Below, piece after piece: positions 32,366 through 41,561 of a stretch of DNA of 64,000 nucleotides. The notes below the pieces were generated by a model. That model searched no databases. It was not told where the DNA came from and was given only the letters and a program-made list of their open reading frames with translations. Made by a program: the position numbers and the translations under genes. Source of the DNA: Couchioplanes caeruleus (GTDB lineage Bacteria > Actinomycetota > Actinomycetes > Mycobacteriales > Micromonosporaceae); the NCBI RefSeq assembly GCF_003751945.1, contig NZ_RJKL01000001.1:3658001-3722000 (forward strand), in the 5' to 3' direction. Positions within the stretch are counted from its first letter, which is position 1. Every line of letters starts with the position of its first letter.

Positions 32366-33402
32366 CGCAACGCCGCGCGGGCGAAGTCCGCCATGCCCGC
32401 AGCGATGTCGATCGTGGCCCGAAATCCCAGTTCGTCGGCGGCGCGCTGCGGAGACGCCACCACGTGCCGGACGTCGCCGAGCCGAGACTCGCCTGTCACC
32501 ACGGGCGGCGGGCCACCCATGACCCCCGTCAACGCCTCGGCCATCTCGCCGACGGTCACCGGCCGCCCGGATGCGATGTTGTACGCCGCCATACCCGCGA
32601 CCCCGGCCTCCACCGCGAGAACATTTGCACGGGCTACATCGGTGACATGGACGAAGTCACGCCGCTGTCGACCGTCCTCGAACACACGGGCCGGCCGCCC
32701 CGCCTCCAACGCCGATCGGAAGATCGCGGCAACTCCGCTATAGGGCGTATCGCGGGGCATGCCGGGCCCATACACGTTGTGGTAGCGCAGAGCCACCACC
32801 GAGCCGCCAGACTGGCGTGCCCATGCGGCAGCCAAGTGTTCCTGGGCCACCTTGGTGGCGGCGTAGACGCTGCGCGGCTCGAGCGGCGCGCACTCGGAGG
32901 TCAGCACAGAGGTGAGTGGCGCACCGCAGTCGATGCACGTCGGCTCGAAATCGCCGGCTTCCAGAGCAGCCGCCGACCGTGGACGCGGTCGACGGGGACC
33001 GTGCGTCGGACACCTGTAAGCGCCCTCTCCGTAGACCACCATCGAACTCGCCAGGACGAGGCGGCGCACGCCGGCACGAGCCATCTCGGCCAGAAGCACG
33101 GCGGTGCCGAGATCGTTGTTGCCGACGTAGGCGGGAAGGTCGCCGAGATCCACGCCCATTCCCACCATCGCCGCCTGATGCACGACGACGTCTACGCCCC
33201 GCAACATGCGTGCCACTGCGTCTGGGTCCCGCACATCCGCAATCGTCACCGGTGATTCCGCGACGATCGAGGGCAGCGAGGCCCGGTGTGCGGCCGGATG
33301 ACCACTGTCCAGAACACGCACGGAATGTCCCGCCGCGACGAGCGACGCCGTCACGTGGGATCCGATGAATCCGGCGCCGCCGGTCACGAGTACATGGGTC
33401 AC
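32362..33402 (-). CDS. NAD-dependent nucleotide-sugar epimerase/dehydratase
   Basis: A 346-aa extended short-chain dehydrogenase. The Rossmann motif VLVTGGAGFIGSHVTASL is at residues 4-21, the catalytic serine region is LVLASSMVVYGEG, and the catalytic YxxxK appears as SVYAATKVAQEHLAA. An insert after VYGEG contains RCPTHGP and CIDCGAP, a possible zinc ribbon not found in GalE. The start at GTG 33402 puts the Rossmann strand at the N-terminus. It heads the minus-strand operon with the GT-C-like protein and faces the glycosyltransferase operon. Confidence 0.8.
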   Translation of the reverse strand: MTHVLVTGGAGFIGSHVTASLVAAGHSVRVLDSGHPAAHRASLPSIVAESPVTIADVRDPDAVARMLRGVDVVVHQAAMVGMGVDLGDLPAYVGNNDLGTAVLLAEMARAGVRRLVLASSMVVYGEGAYRCPTHGPRRPRPRSAAALEAGDFEPTCIDCGAPLTSVLTSECAPLEPRSVYAATKVAQEHLAAAWARQSGGSVVALRYHNVYGPGMPRDTPYSGVAAIFRSALEAGRPARVFEDGRQRRDFVHVTDVARANVLAVEAGVAGMAAYNIASGRPVTVGEMAEALTGVMGGPPPVVTGESRLGDVRHVVASPQRAADELGFRATIDIAAGMADFARAALR

Positions 33403-33460
33403 ATGGCAGACCGTAGGGCGGCGGCAGCCTGATGGGAATGGATTCCGTCGGCCGTCAGAG

Positions 33461-33497
33461 GTTCGTAAGAAGTGCCGCTCCGTCGTTAGTTTGTAAG
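33461..33497. promoter_or_regulatory. direct repeat GTTYGTAAG in the divergent promoter region
   Basis: GTTCGTAAG (33461-33469) and GTTTGTAAG (33489-33497) are direct repeats 28 bases apart in the AT-richer gap between the epimerase and glycosyltransferase genes (33403-33533). Direct repeats of this kind are usual for OmpR-type response regulators, and the plus-strand operon encodes one. Binding is inferred. Confidence 0.4.
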
Positions 33498-33533
33498 GGT
33501 TCCTCAACCGCGTACGGCATTAGCTTTTCATTC

Positions 33534-34193
33534 ATGACCGATGTCGTGTTGCCTTGTCTGAATGAGGCTCCTGCCCTGCCGTGGCTGCTCGCGCGGATGC
33601 CCGCTGGCTTCCATGCAGTCGTCGCCGACAACGGCTCCACCGACGGTTCCGCGGATGTCGCCCGCGCCTGCGGCGCCCGCGTGGTGTCCGTGTCACAGCC
33701 GGGATACGGCGCTGCGGTGCACGCCGGCTTGCTTGCCGCAGATCCCGATGACGACGTGGTCTGTGTCATGGACGCTGACGGATCCTTCGACCCTGGCGAG
33801 CTGCCCCGTCTGGCCGGTCCCATCCGGGCGAGGACCGCCGATCTCGTGGTGGGCCGGCGCGTTCCCACGAGCTGGAGGTCGTGGCCACTGCACGCCCGGA
33901 TCGGCAACGCGGTGCTCGCCCGCCGGCTCCGCCGGACGACGAGTCTGCCGGTTCACGACATCGGGCCGATCCGTGCCGCCCGACGGGCCGACCTGCTCGC
34001 CCTCAACCTGCGCGACCGCCGGTACGGCTACCCTCTCGAGCTGCTCGTCGCGGCGGGCCGGGCGCGATGGCGCGTGTGCGAATTGGAGGTTGCCTATCAC
34101 CCTCGGGCCGAAGGCACGAAATCAAAGGTGACCGGCACGATCGTCGGCACGGCCCGCGCCGTCCGGGACATGCGGGCGGTGCTGGCCCGATGA
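33534..34193 (+). CDS. family 2 glycosyltransferase
   Basis: A 219-aa GT2-fold enzyme without membrane helices. MTDVVLPCLNEAPALPWLLA is the start of the GT-A fold, VVADNGSTDGSADVA and VVCVMDADGSFDP (DxD-type) are the nucleotide-sugar and metal sites, and RTADLVVGRRVP follows. It probably adds a sugar to a lipid or small acceptor at the membrane. No RBS precedes the ATG, so the transcript may be leaderless. It begins a seven-gene operon with overlapping stops and starts, next to DUF2064. Confidence 0.85.
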   Translation: MTDVVLPCLNEAPALPWLLARMPAGFHAVVADNGSTDGSADVARACGARVVSVSQPGYGAAVHAGLLAADPDDDVVCVMDADGSFDPGELPRLAGPIRARTADLVVGRRVPTSWRSWPLHARIGNAVLARRLRRTTSLPVHDIGPIRAARRADLLALNLRDRRYGYPLELLVAAGRARWRVCELEVAYHPRAEGTKSKVTGTIVGTARAVRDMRAVLAR

Positions 34194-34804
34194 CGCAGGT
34201 TCTCGTCCTCGCCAAGACTCCCGTGCCCGGTCGTGTGAAGACGCGGCTCTGTCCCCCGTTGACCTACGAACAGGCCGCCGAGGTGGCCGCCGCGGCGCTT
34301 GCGGACACGCTCACGACGGTCACGGCATTCTCGGCAGCTCATCAGGCTCTGGTCATCGACGGTGACCACCCCGCTCCGGCAGGCTGGAGGCGAGTTCCTC
34401 AGCGGGGCGGTCCTCTGGCGGAGCGCCTCGTGAACGCGTTCTCCGATACCGCCGGTCCACCAACCGTGTTGGTGGGCATGGATACTCCCCAACTCACCTC
34501 TGAGCTGCTGGGCGAAGCCGCCGACCTTGCCGAGGTCGACGCCACTCTGGGCTTGGCCGAGGACGGCGGGTGGTGGGCGCTGGGACTGCGGGACGCCCGC
34601 CATGCGAATGTCCTGCGAACCATCGCGACATCAACCAGTGACACAGGCGTACAGACCCACGCCGCGCTGCGCCGACGCGGCCTTCGAGTGGCACTGCTTC
34701 CCATCCTGCGTGACGTCGATACGACACAAGACGCCCGGATCGTCGCGGCAGCGTGTTCCACCTCCAGCAGATTCAGACGCACGGTGCAGGCGGTCGTGAA
34801 ATGA
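34190..34804 (+). CDS. DUF2064 (TIGR04282-type) glycosyltransferase-like protein
   Basis: A 204-aa protein of the DUF2064 family. VLVLAKTPVPGRVKTRLCPPLT is the family N-terminal motif and VLVGMDTPQLTSELL with GLAEDGGWWALGL the second conserved block. This family is related to nucleotidyl/glycosyltransferases and is often encoded beside a GT2, as here (also seen in arsenosugar loci). The ATG overlaps the GT2 stop by four bases (ATGA), so translation is coupled. Activity is unproven. Confidence 0.8.
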   Translation: MTQVLVLAKTPVPGRVKTRLCPPLTYEQAAEVAAAALADTLTTVTAFSAAHQALVIDGDHPAPAGWRRVPQRGGPLAERLVNAFSDTAGPPTVLVGMDTPQLTSELLGEAADLAEVDATLGLAEDGGWWALGLRDARHANVLRTIATSTSDTGVQTHAALRRRGLRVALLPILRDVDTTQDARIVAAACSTSSRFRRTVQAVVK

Positions 34805-35451
34805 GCGCCGAAGTCATGAGCCTGTACGACGACGCTCTGCGGGCCGCCGAAGAACATCGAGGTGCCGAGTTGGTCCTTCGTGACGCGTTCGGTGGCGAGC
34901 GGATGATCGACGCCGCGGCGTGGTACCGCGAACGGCTTCCCGGAGACCGCGGGCTTCTGACCCGTTGTTCCGGTCCGACGCTTGACGTCGGGTGTGGCCC
35001 AGGACGGTTGACCGTCGCCCTCCATCGTCTCGGGCATGCAGCACTGGGCGTCGACATCAGTTCGACGGCGGTACGCATCGCCCGGCGGCGTGGCGCATCC
35101 GTATTGCTCCGCGATGTCTTTCAGCCGATGCCTGCCCACGGCCGATGGCGTCACATCCTGCTCGCCGACGGGAACATCGGCATCGGCGGCAATCCGAGGG
35201 CTCTGCTCCAGCGATGTCATGACCTGATCGACCCGACTGGCCGAGTGCATGTCGAGCTTTCCCGTCCGGGCACGCAGAGCTGGGCCGGCCGGGCCACCGT
35301 TCGCGGGGCGAGCGATCGACCTGCCGGCTCGTTCCGCTGGGCGGAAGTCGCCGCGGATGACCTTGCGACCTTTGCCGGACCTGCTGCATTGCACCCGGTG
35401 GACACCTGGCAGGAGGCGGGACGATGGTTCGCGTCTTTGGCAAGGATCTGA
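34801..35451 (+). CDS. class I SAM-dependent methyltransferase
   Basis: A 216-aa methyltransferase. Motif I is TLDVGCGPGRLTVALHRLGH at about residue 60, followed by LGVDISSTAVRIARRRGA and the HILLADGNIGIGG motif. ATGA overlap with the DUF2064 gene. The operon context suggests methylation of the glycosylated product or of a sugar/lipid intermediate, but no substrate-specific motif is visible. Confidence 0.8.
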   Translation: MSAEVMSLYDDALRAAEEHRGAELVLRDAFGGERMIDAAAWYRERLPGDRGLLTRCSGPTLDVGCGPGRLTVALHRLGHAALGVDISSTAVRIARRRGASVLLRDVFQPMPAHGRWRHILLADGNIGIGGNPRALLQRCHDLIDPTGRVHVELSRPGTQSWAGRATVRGASDRPAGSFRWAEVAADDLATFAGPAALHPVDTWQEAGRWFASLARI

Positions 35452-36599
35452 GGCTGGCCAACCTCGCGCAACCCCAGGCGTTCAATTCGTCCTTGCGGTC
35501 GAAGCGTCTGACGAGCCAGCTCGGCATCCTTCTCGGCATCGCCTTCGCAGTCTGCTTCGTGACAGGCCTGATCAGTCACTTCATCCAGCACCCGCCCGGA
35601 TGGTTCTGGTGGCCTTCGCGTCCCGCCAACCTCTACCGAGTCACGCAGGGCCTTCATGTGATGACCGGTCTGGCCTGCGTGCCCCTGCTGGGCGCGAAGC
35701 TGTGGTCGGTCTATCCACTGCTCTTCGAACGGCCACCGTTGCGCTCGATCATTCACGCTGTCGAACGCGCCAGCATCGCCGTGCTCGTGGCCGCGGCACT
35801 CTTTCAGGTCGTCGGCGGCGTCCTCAACATCGCACGTTGGTACGACGCACTGCCCTACTTCTTCACCGCCGGACACTACTGGGTTGCGTGGCTCGCGGTC
35901 GGCGCACTTGTCGTTCACATCGGCGTCAAGCTTCCGGCCGTGCGGAACGCGCTGTCGCGCCCGAACCCGACCGAGTCCGGGGACGGCTTGACCCGGCGGT
36001 GGCTACTCACCACGGTCGGCGCCGCAGCCGGTGTCATCACATTGGCGACGGCGGGGCAGACGCTGCCACCGTTGGCGAGAGTGTCCCCGCTGGCTCCACG
36101 GCGGCCGACCGCCGGCCCACAGGGCCTCCCGGTGAACAAGACCGCCGCCGGTGCCAATGTTCGCGACCGGGCTCTGGATCCGGCGTACCGGTTGATTGTC
36201 GCAGGACCGGGCCGTGAGGTGGCCCTGTCACTCGGGGACCTGAGCGCCTTGCCACAACACACTGTCGTACTGCCCATCGCGTGTGTCGAGGGGTGGAGCG
36301 CGTCAGGCGCGTGGAGCGGCGTCCGGCTGCGTGATCTGGCCGAGCTCGTCGGCGCCGACCCGGCGTTGGTGTCAGCCGAGATCGAGTCGCTGGAGCGCGG
36401 CGGCCGGTATCGACGGTCAACCGTTCCATCGACGCATGTCAGGGACAGTTGGACGTTGATAGCCCTGGGACTCAACGGCGCACCGCTTCATCTCGACCAC
36501 GGCTATCCGGCCCGCCTCGTGGCCCCGAACCGGCCTGGTGTGCTCCAGACCAAGTGGGTCAGCCGAATCAGCCTCCGGAAGGGTGGGCAGCAATCGTGA
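35424..36599 (+). CDS. molybdopterin oxidoreductase with cytochrome b-like membrane domain
   Basis: A 391-aa membrane protein. Residues 30-175 hold four transmembrane helices with paired His (QGLHVMTGL, IIHAVERASIAVLV, FTAGHYWVAW, VVHIGVKL) suitable for b-type heme, as in cytochrome b561/YedZ-like proteins. A further helix with a twin-Arg-like RRWLLTTVGAAAGVI precedes the sulfite-oxidase-type MoCo domain (225-385), whose Cys ligand is in LPIACVEGWSASGAWSGV. It overlaps the methyltransferase by 28 bases. Physiological substrate unknown; it faces the cell surface by this topology. Confidence 0.8.
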   Translation: MVRVFGKDLRLANLAQPQAFNSSLRSKRLTSQLGILLGIAFAVCFVTGLISHFIQHPPGWFWWPSRPANLYRVTQGLHVMTGLACVPLLGAKLWSVYPLLFERPPLRSIIHAVERASIAVLVAAALFQVVGGVLNIARWYDALPYFFTAGHYWVAWLAVGALVVHIGVKLPAVRNALSRPNPTESGDGLTRRWLLTTVGAAAGVITLATAGQTLPPLARVSPLAPRRPTAGPQGLPVNKTAAGANVRDRALDPAYRLIVAGPGREVALSLGDLSALPQHTVVLPIACVEGWSASGAWSGVRLRDLAELVGADPALVSAEIESLERGGRYRRSTVPSTHVRDSWTLIALGLNGAPLHLDHGYPARLVAPNRPGVLQTKWVSRISLRKGGQQS

Positions 36600-37055
36600 G
36601 ACGCGGTCGAAAGCGCGGAGGAACCGCCACAGCCCAGCGGATATTGGTGGCAGGCGGCGCACTCGTCATGGCTTTCGCGGTCACAGGGGCCCTTTTCGAC
36701 CCTGACCTGAAACTCGGTGGCGTCGCACTGTTCCTGGGCGCAGTAATCGGCGCACACGACGGCGTACTCCTGCCTGTTGTCATCGGCGCCGGAGCACTGT
36801 TACACCCGATCCACCGCCTGGTGCGGGCGGCCCTGCTCATCAGCCTCTGCGTGACCCTGGTGGCACTACCACTCGTGCTCGGCCGCGGGCGAGTCCCGGA
36901 CAATCCATCCGTGCTACCCCTGCCCTACGGGCAGGGACTGCTCGTAGTCCTCGTCGCGACCTGGGTGACCACGCTGGTTCTGCTTGTTCTCGAGCGCGGG
37001 CTGGCCATTCGTCAGAAGACCGTAAGGACTCAGACCATCCCGCAGTGCCCGTCCG

Positions 37056-37063
<8 letters not shown>
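36596..37063 (+). CDS. small membrane protein of the MoCo operon
   Basis: A 155-aa protein with three or four hydrophobic helices (about residues 17-33, 41-57, 66-94, 115-135). The start is a GTG overlapping the oxidoreductase stop (GTGA), so translation is coupled. It has no recognised family. It may be a partner subunit or transporter for the oxidoreductase, but the sequence gives no specific clue. Confidence 0.65.
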
Positions 37064-37761
<698 letters not shown>

Positions 37762-37769
<8 letters not shown>

Positions 37770-38874
37770 CCTCATCCTCATCGCGCTGTACGCGCTTGGG
37801 GCGGGCACGCTGGTCGGTCTCATCGGAGAGCTGTCGCTGCGACTGCTGCGACGTCGCTCGATCATCCTGCACATCTGCGTCATGCTCACGGTTACTGTGG
37901 CCTCGGTCGTCGCCGGAATCGCCGCTGTCGCACAGGCAATGTTCCTGTCGGCACACGACCTCCAGGTCGTGCTGATCACCGTTCTCGCGTCAGCGGCGGT
38001 CAGCCTCGCGGTCGGCACGACCTTCGGACGCCGGCTCGCCGCGGCCTCCGTCTGGTCGGTCCAGGCGCGCGAGCGAGAGCGACAGATGGAGGCAAGCCGC
38101 CGGGAGTTGGTCGCCTGGGTCTCGCACGACCTCCGAACGCCGCTCGCCGGGCTGCGCGCGATGGCGGAAGCCCTGGAAGACAAGGTCGTCAACGATCAGG
38201 AGACCGTCTCCGAATATCACCACCGCATCCGAGTCGAGACCGACCGGATGAGTCAGCTCGTCGACGATCTCTTCGAGCTGTCCCGCATCAATGCCGGCGC
38301 CCTGCAACTCACCCTGTCGAGGGTCTCCCTCGCCGATGTGGTGTCGGACGCCATGGCGACGACGGCTCCCCTCGCCGCGCGCCGCGGTGTCACCGTGACC
38401 GCTCACGCCGGGGACTGGCCGGTCATCATGGCCGGCGAGAAGGAGATCACCCGGGTGGTGGCAAACCTCCTAGTCAACAGCGTGCGATACACCCCGCCCC
38501 ATGGCACGGTCCAGATCGACGCCGCCGTCCAGGCCGGCGAGGCCTGGCTCGCCGTCGCCGACACCTGCGGCGGCATACCGGAGACAGACCTGACCCGAGT
38601 ATTCGACGTGGCCTTCCGCGGCGAACGAGCACGGACGCCCCAGCCTCAGGAGGACACCTTCGGCGGCGGGCTCGGTCTCGCGATCGTCCGTGGGCTGGTG
38701 GAGGCGCACGGCGGCCAGGTGCGGGTCGACAACACCTCGGTGGGCTGCCGATTCGAAGTCCGGATGCCGCTGGCGCCGGCTGCGGGAAGAGACGGCACTC
38801 GCCGGTCGCCACCCATCGGTCCTGCCGAGCCGACGCGGACATCAATCCCCAGCGGCTCGGTCCTTCATCAGTAG
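37762..38874 (+). CDS. two-component sensor histidine kinase
   Basis: A 370-aa membrane kinase partner of the preceding OmpR regulator. Two transmembrane helices (about residues 5-25 and 36-60, then a third at 67-85) lead into the H-box ELVAWVSHDLRTPLAGLRAM with the phospho-accepting His, the N-box NLLVNSVRYTPPHGTV and the G2 box GGGLGLAIVRGLVEAHGGQV. The extracellular loop is very short, so it may sense the membrane or a partner membrane protein rather than a soluble ligand. A Pro/Ser/Thr-rich tail follows the kinase core. Confidence 0.9.
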
Positions 38875-39150
38875 GAGGCAGCCACAACACACCAAGCCCA
38901 GTCCGCGGCTCTGACGGAGCGGAACAGCCGCCGAAGCCCGGTGCCCGCGACCGATCCAGCCTCAGCCATTGCGCTCCCGGCGGCGGGGCGTGTGCGCGGG
39001 CGGCCCGGTCGGCATCGCGCCGGGCATGTCGCGCTCGTGCACCGGCACCGGCACCGGCGATCCCCGCGGGCCGGGCAAGCACATTCCTGCTGACAGGCAA
39101 CGCAGCCCCGACAAGCAGCGCGTCTCCCGGGCGGGGCAGAGCCTGCCCAG

Positions 39151-39262
39151 CAGGAGGGCGGCACGCCCAGCAGGGGGCGGCACGCCAGGCAGGGGGCGGC
39201 ACGCCAGACAGGGGGCGGCACGCCAGACAGGGGGCGGCACGCCAGACAGGAAGGCGGCACGG
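39151..39262. repeat. 19-bp tandem repeat array (about six units)
   Basis: Copies of CAGGGGGCGGCACGCCAGA, four of them nearly perfect (starting 39171, 39190, 39209, 39228) with degenerate units on both sides, fill this intergenic stretch between the histidine kinase and the P450 gene. Because 19 is not a multiple of 3, the long frames reading through it on the minus strand (Pro/Cys/Trp/Arg-rich) are repeat artefacts. The rest of 38875-39551 shows no convincing gene. Confidence 0.8.
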
Positions 39263-39551
39263 ACGGGGACAGCGCGGCGAGCAGGACGGCGGCACGCCAG
39301 GCAGGCACCACACCCCCAAGCGGGACCGCTTCACGGCGAACCGGCGGCGACACGCCACGCGCGCCAGATCCCGACCGCGGTGGTGGTCCTCGAAGGACGA
39401 CCCGGATGACCCCGTGGACGGATTGCACCGGTTGACCACGCCGTCGCGCGCTTCGGGCACGCTGGCCAGCTATATCGTCCGCAGCGCGCCGCATCGACGC
39501 CCATGAGCATCCTTGCGGTTGCACATCCCCCGATGCCGGGCACCACGACTT

Positions 39552-39571
39552 CCGTAAACTGAAATTTACGG
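39552..39571. promoter_or_regulatory. inverted repeat CCGTAAA-6-TTTACGG upstream of the P450
   Basis: Perfect 7-bp arms at 39552-39558 and 39565-39571, 60 bases upstream of the P450 start, with a further half-site GCGTAAACC near 39584. The AT-rich core stands out in the GC-rich surroundings and suggests a transcription-factor site. Confidence 0.5.
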
Positions 39572-39631
39572 GCCTCGCGCCGAGCGTAAACCATGGGCGG
39601 GCATCACTTACCCGCCGGTAGGCTCGGCATC

Positions 39632-40843
39632 ATGACGGCCATCGTGGAGAGTGCCGAGGCATCGATCCTTCTCGACGAGTTGACGCGGGTGACCGGGCGC
39701 GAAGATCCGTATTCTCGGTATCGTCAGCTTCGGGAGATTTCCCCGCTCGTGCGTGCCGACGACGGGGCGCTTGTGGTGACGCGGCACGCCGACTGTGTTG
39801 CCGTCACCCGGGATCCGCGGCTTGGTCACATGCCGCCGCACATGCTCGAGTTCGTCAGTCCCAACTGGGAAAATCATCCCGCTCTGCGGCACTTGTTCAC
39901 GAGCATCCTGACCATCAACCCGCCGGACCACACGCGCCTGCGTCGGCTGGTCAGCTCCTCGTTCACCGCTCGGCGCGTGCAGGCGCTGCAACCGCGGATC
40001 ACCGAGATGGTGGACGACCTGCTCGACCGGATGACGGGCGATGTCGACTTCGTCGAGGCCTTCGCCTTTCCCCTCCCGGTCAACGTCATCGGTGAACTGT
40101 TGGGGATTCCCGAGCCGGACCGCGCCCAGTTCCAGGGTCTCGTCCGGGACTGGACACTGGTTCTCGAAACCATGACCTCGGACGTACTGAAGATTGCCGA
40201 TCCTGCTGCCGCCACCATCCGCGAGTATCTTGCCGGGTTGACCGCCGAGCGGCGCAGGAAGCCCGCCGACGACATGATCAGCGCGCTGGTCGCCGCCGAG
40301 GAGGACGGCGAGAAGCTCAGCGAGGACGAGCTCCTCACGATGGCGGCGCTGCTCTTCGCGGCCGGCTTCGAGACCACCACGAACCTGCTGGCCAACAGCG
40401 TCGTCGCGTTGCTGCGCAACCCCGATCAGCTCGCCTTGTTGCGCGACGACCCGGGTCTTGCGCCGAGCGCGGTCGAGGAGCTTCTTCGGTACGACACCCC
40501 GGTGCAACTTCTGGCGCGGGTCGCCTGGGACGACATCGAACTGGCGGGCGTACCCGTCTCCGGCGGCGAACGGATCGTGGCGTATCTCGGGGCAGGCAAC
40601 CGCGACCCGGAACGTTTCCCGGACCCGGACCACCTCGACCTCACCCGCCAGGACAACGCGCCGCTGTCGTTCGGGGGCGGCATCCACTACTGCCTGGGGG
40701 CGCCGCTCGCCCGGCTCGAGGCGCAGATCGCACTGCCCGCCCTGGTCAACCGCTTCCCGAAGCTCGACTTCGCGGGCGATCCCGGCCGCCGCGACAGCCT
40801 GGCGATCCGGGGCTACACGACGCTCCCCGTCAGCGTCAGTTGA
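39632..40843 (+). CDS. cytochrome P450
   Basis: A 403-aa soluble bacterial P450 monooxygenase. The I-helix oxygen-binding motif is LLFAAGFETTTNLLANS, the ExxR pair is in VEELLRYDTPVQ (E-L-L-R), and the heme-binding loop is FGGGIHYCLGAPLAR with the Cys ligand at residue 354. It needs ferredoxin and reductase partners, none of which is adjacent; the ferredoxin reductase at 16227 is far away. No biosynthetic cluster surrounds it, so the substrate is unknown. Confidence 0.9.
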   Translation: MTAIVESAEASILLDELTRVTGREDPYSRYRQLREISPLVRADDGALVVTRHADCVAVTRDPRLGHMPPHMLEFVSPNWENHPALRHLFTSILTINPPDHTRLRRLVSSSFTARRVQALQPRITEMVDDLLDRMTGDVDFVEAFAFPLPVNVIGELLGIPEPDRAQFQGLVRDWTLVLETMTSDVLKIADPAAATIREYLAGLTAERRRKPADDMISALVAAEEDGEKLSEDELLTMAALLFAAGFETTTNLLANSVVALLRNPDQLALLRDDPGLAPSAVEELLRYDTPVQLLARVAWDDIELAGVPVSGGERIVAYLGAGNRDPERFPDPDHLDLTRQDNAPLSFGGGIHYCLGAPLARLEAQIALPALVNRFPKLDFAGDPGRRDSLAIRGYTTLPVSVS

Positions 40844-40894
40844 GGAAGGGCCGCCCTTCCACCACGCGGGCCGCACATCGGCACGGACCCGGCG

Positions 40895-41030
40895 CCGAAG
40901 CTCGCCTTCCCCACGGCGTCATCGGGACAGCTCACTTTCCCGCGGCGCCGACGGGCGGCTCGCGTTCCCACGGCGCCGACAGGGTGACTCCCGTTTCCCA
41001 CGGGTGCCGGCAGGGTGGCTCGCGCTGATT
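40895..41030. repeat. degenerate tandem repeat of about 28 bp
   Basis: Four imperfect copies of a unit like CTCGCGTTCCCACGGCGCCGACAGGG follow the P450 stop codon. The region holds no gene; short frames here are repeat-driven. It may include transcription-stop structures since each unit contains CGGCGCCG. Confidence 0.6.
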
Positions 41031-41127
41031 CCAGCCGTGGGGTAGCAGCGCGCAGTGTCGCGTGTGCCAGGCGATCGCCATGCTCGTTCAGCTCCGCGCA
41101 GCGATAGCGGAGGTGCTTCGGCCATCG

Positions 41128-41144
41128 GTAATTGTGTCAATTAC
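41128..41144. promoter_or_regulatory. AT-rich palindrome GTAATTG-TGT-CAATTAC
   Basis: Perfect 7-bp arms around a 3-base centre in the intergenic stretch between the P450 and peptide deformylase genes. It is unusually AT-rich for this genome and looks like a dimeric-regulator operator. No start codon with an RBS is near it on either strand, so the controlled gene is not evident. Confidence 0.5.
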
Positions 41145-41159
41145 TGGAGAAAATAAGAG

Positions 41160-41199
41160 CGCCGTTGCGAATTCCACGGGGGAAGAACTCGCAACGGCG
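41160..41199. other. long-stem hairpin CGCCGTTGCGA/TCGCAACGGCG
   Basis: Perfect 11-bp arms (41160-41170 and 41189-41199) with an 18-base loop that contains a purine-rich GGGGGAAGAA. It lies 16 bases after the AT-rich palindrome. It may be a small structured RNA, a terminator or a mobile-element end; the sequence alone cannot decide. Confidence 0.5.
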
Positions 41200-41516
41200 T
41201 CGTAAGAAAGAGTATCGACCGTCGCGGTTGTTGTCCATCCGTCCCGTCGATCATCGGTGACCAGCCGAAACGTCATCCGCGACAGCCGGTCGGCATCGCG
41301 ACATCGGCGCATTCGGGGCCCTGGGTGACCGCAGCGATACTCCGGGCGAGCCGGTCGGTGGAGGTCAAGTCGCCGGCAGTCCTAGTCCCAGCGAACGGGA
41401 AACTGCGGCAAACATGAACGCCCGGTTCGGGCAGGGCACAGGATGCCCCGATCTGTCCGCGGGCCTGCTAGCCGCGAGCGACGACAGACCGCAGGAGCGG
41501 CACACGGTCGCGGCCC

Positions 41517-41561
41517 GGGAAGCGGCCACGCGGGAAACGGCCACGCGGGGAGGGGCTACGC
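41517..41561. repeat. three 15-bp tandem repeats
   Basis: Units GGGAAGCGGCCACGC, GGGAAACGGCCACGC and GGGGAGGGGCTACGC lie in tandem directly after, and touching, the 3' end of the peptide deformylase gene on the minus strand. Confidence 0.6.

Noticed and set aside
38868..39524. Pro/Cys/Trp-rich minus-strand frames after the histidine kinase
   Set aside because: Produced by the 19-bp tandem repeat; the translation repeats in shifting frames and resembles no protein.
41088..41312. 74-aa minus-strand frame over the AT-rich palindrome
   Set aside because: No RBS, no recognisable sequence, and the two inverted repeats lie inside it, which argues for non-coding function.
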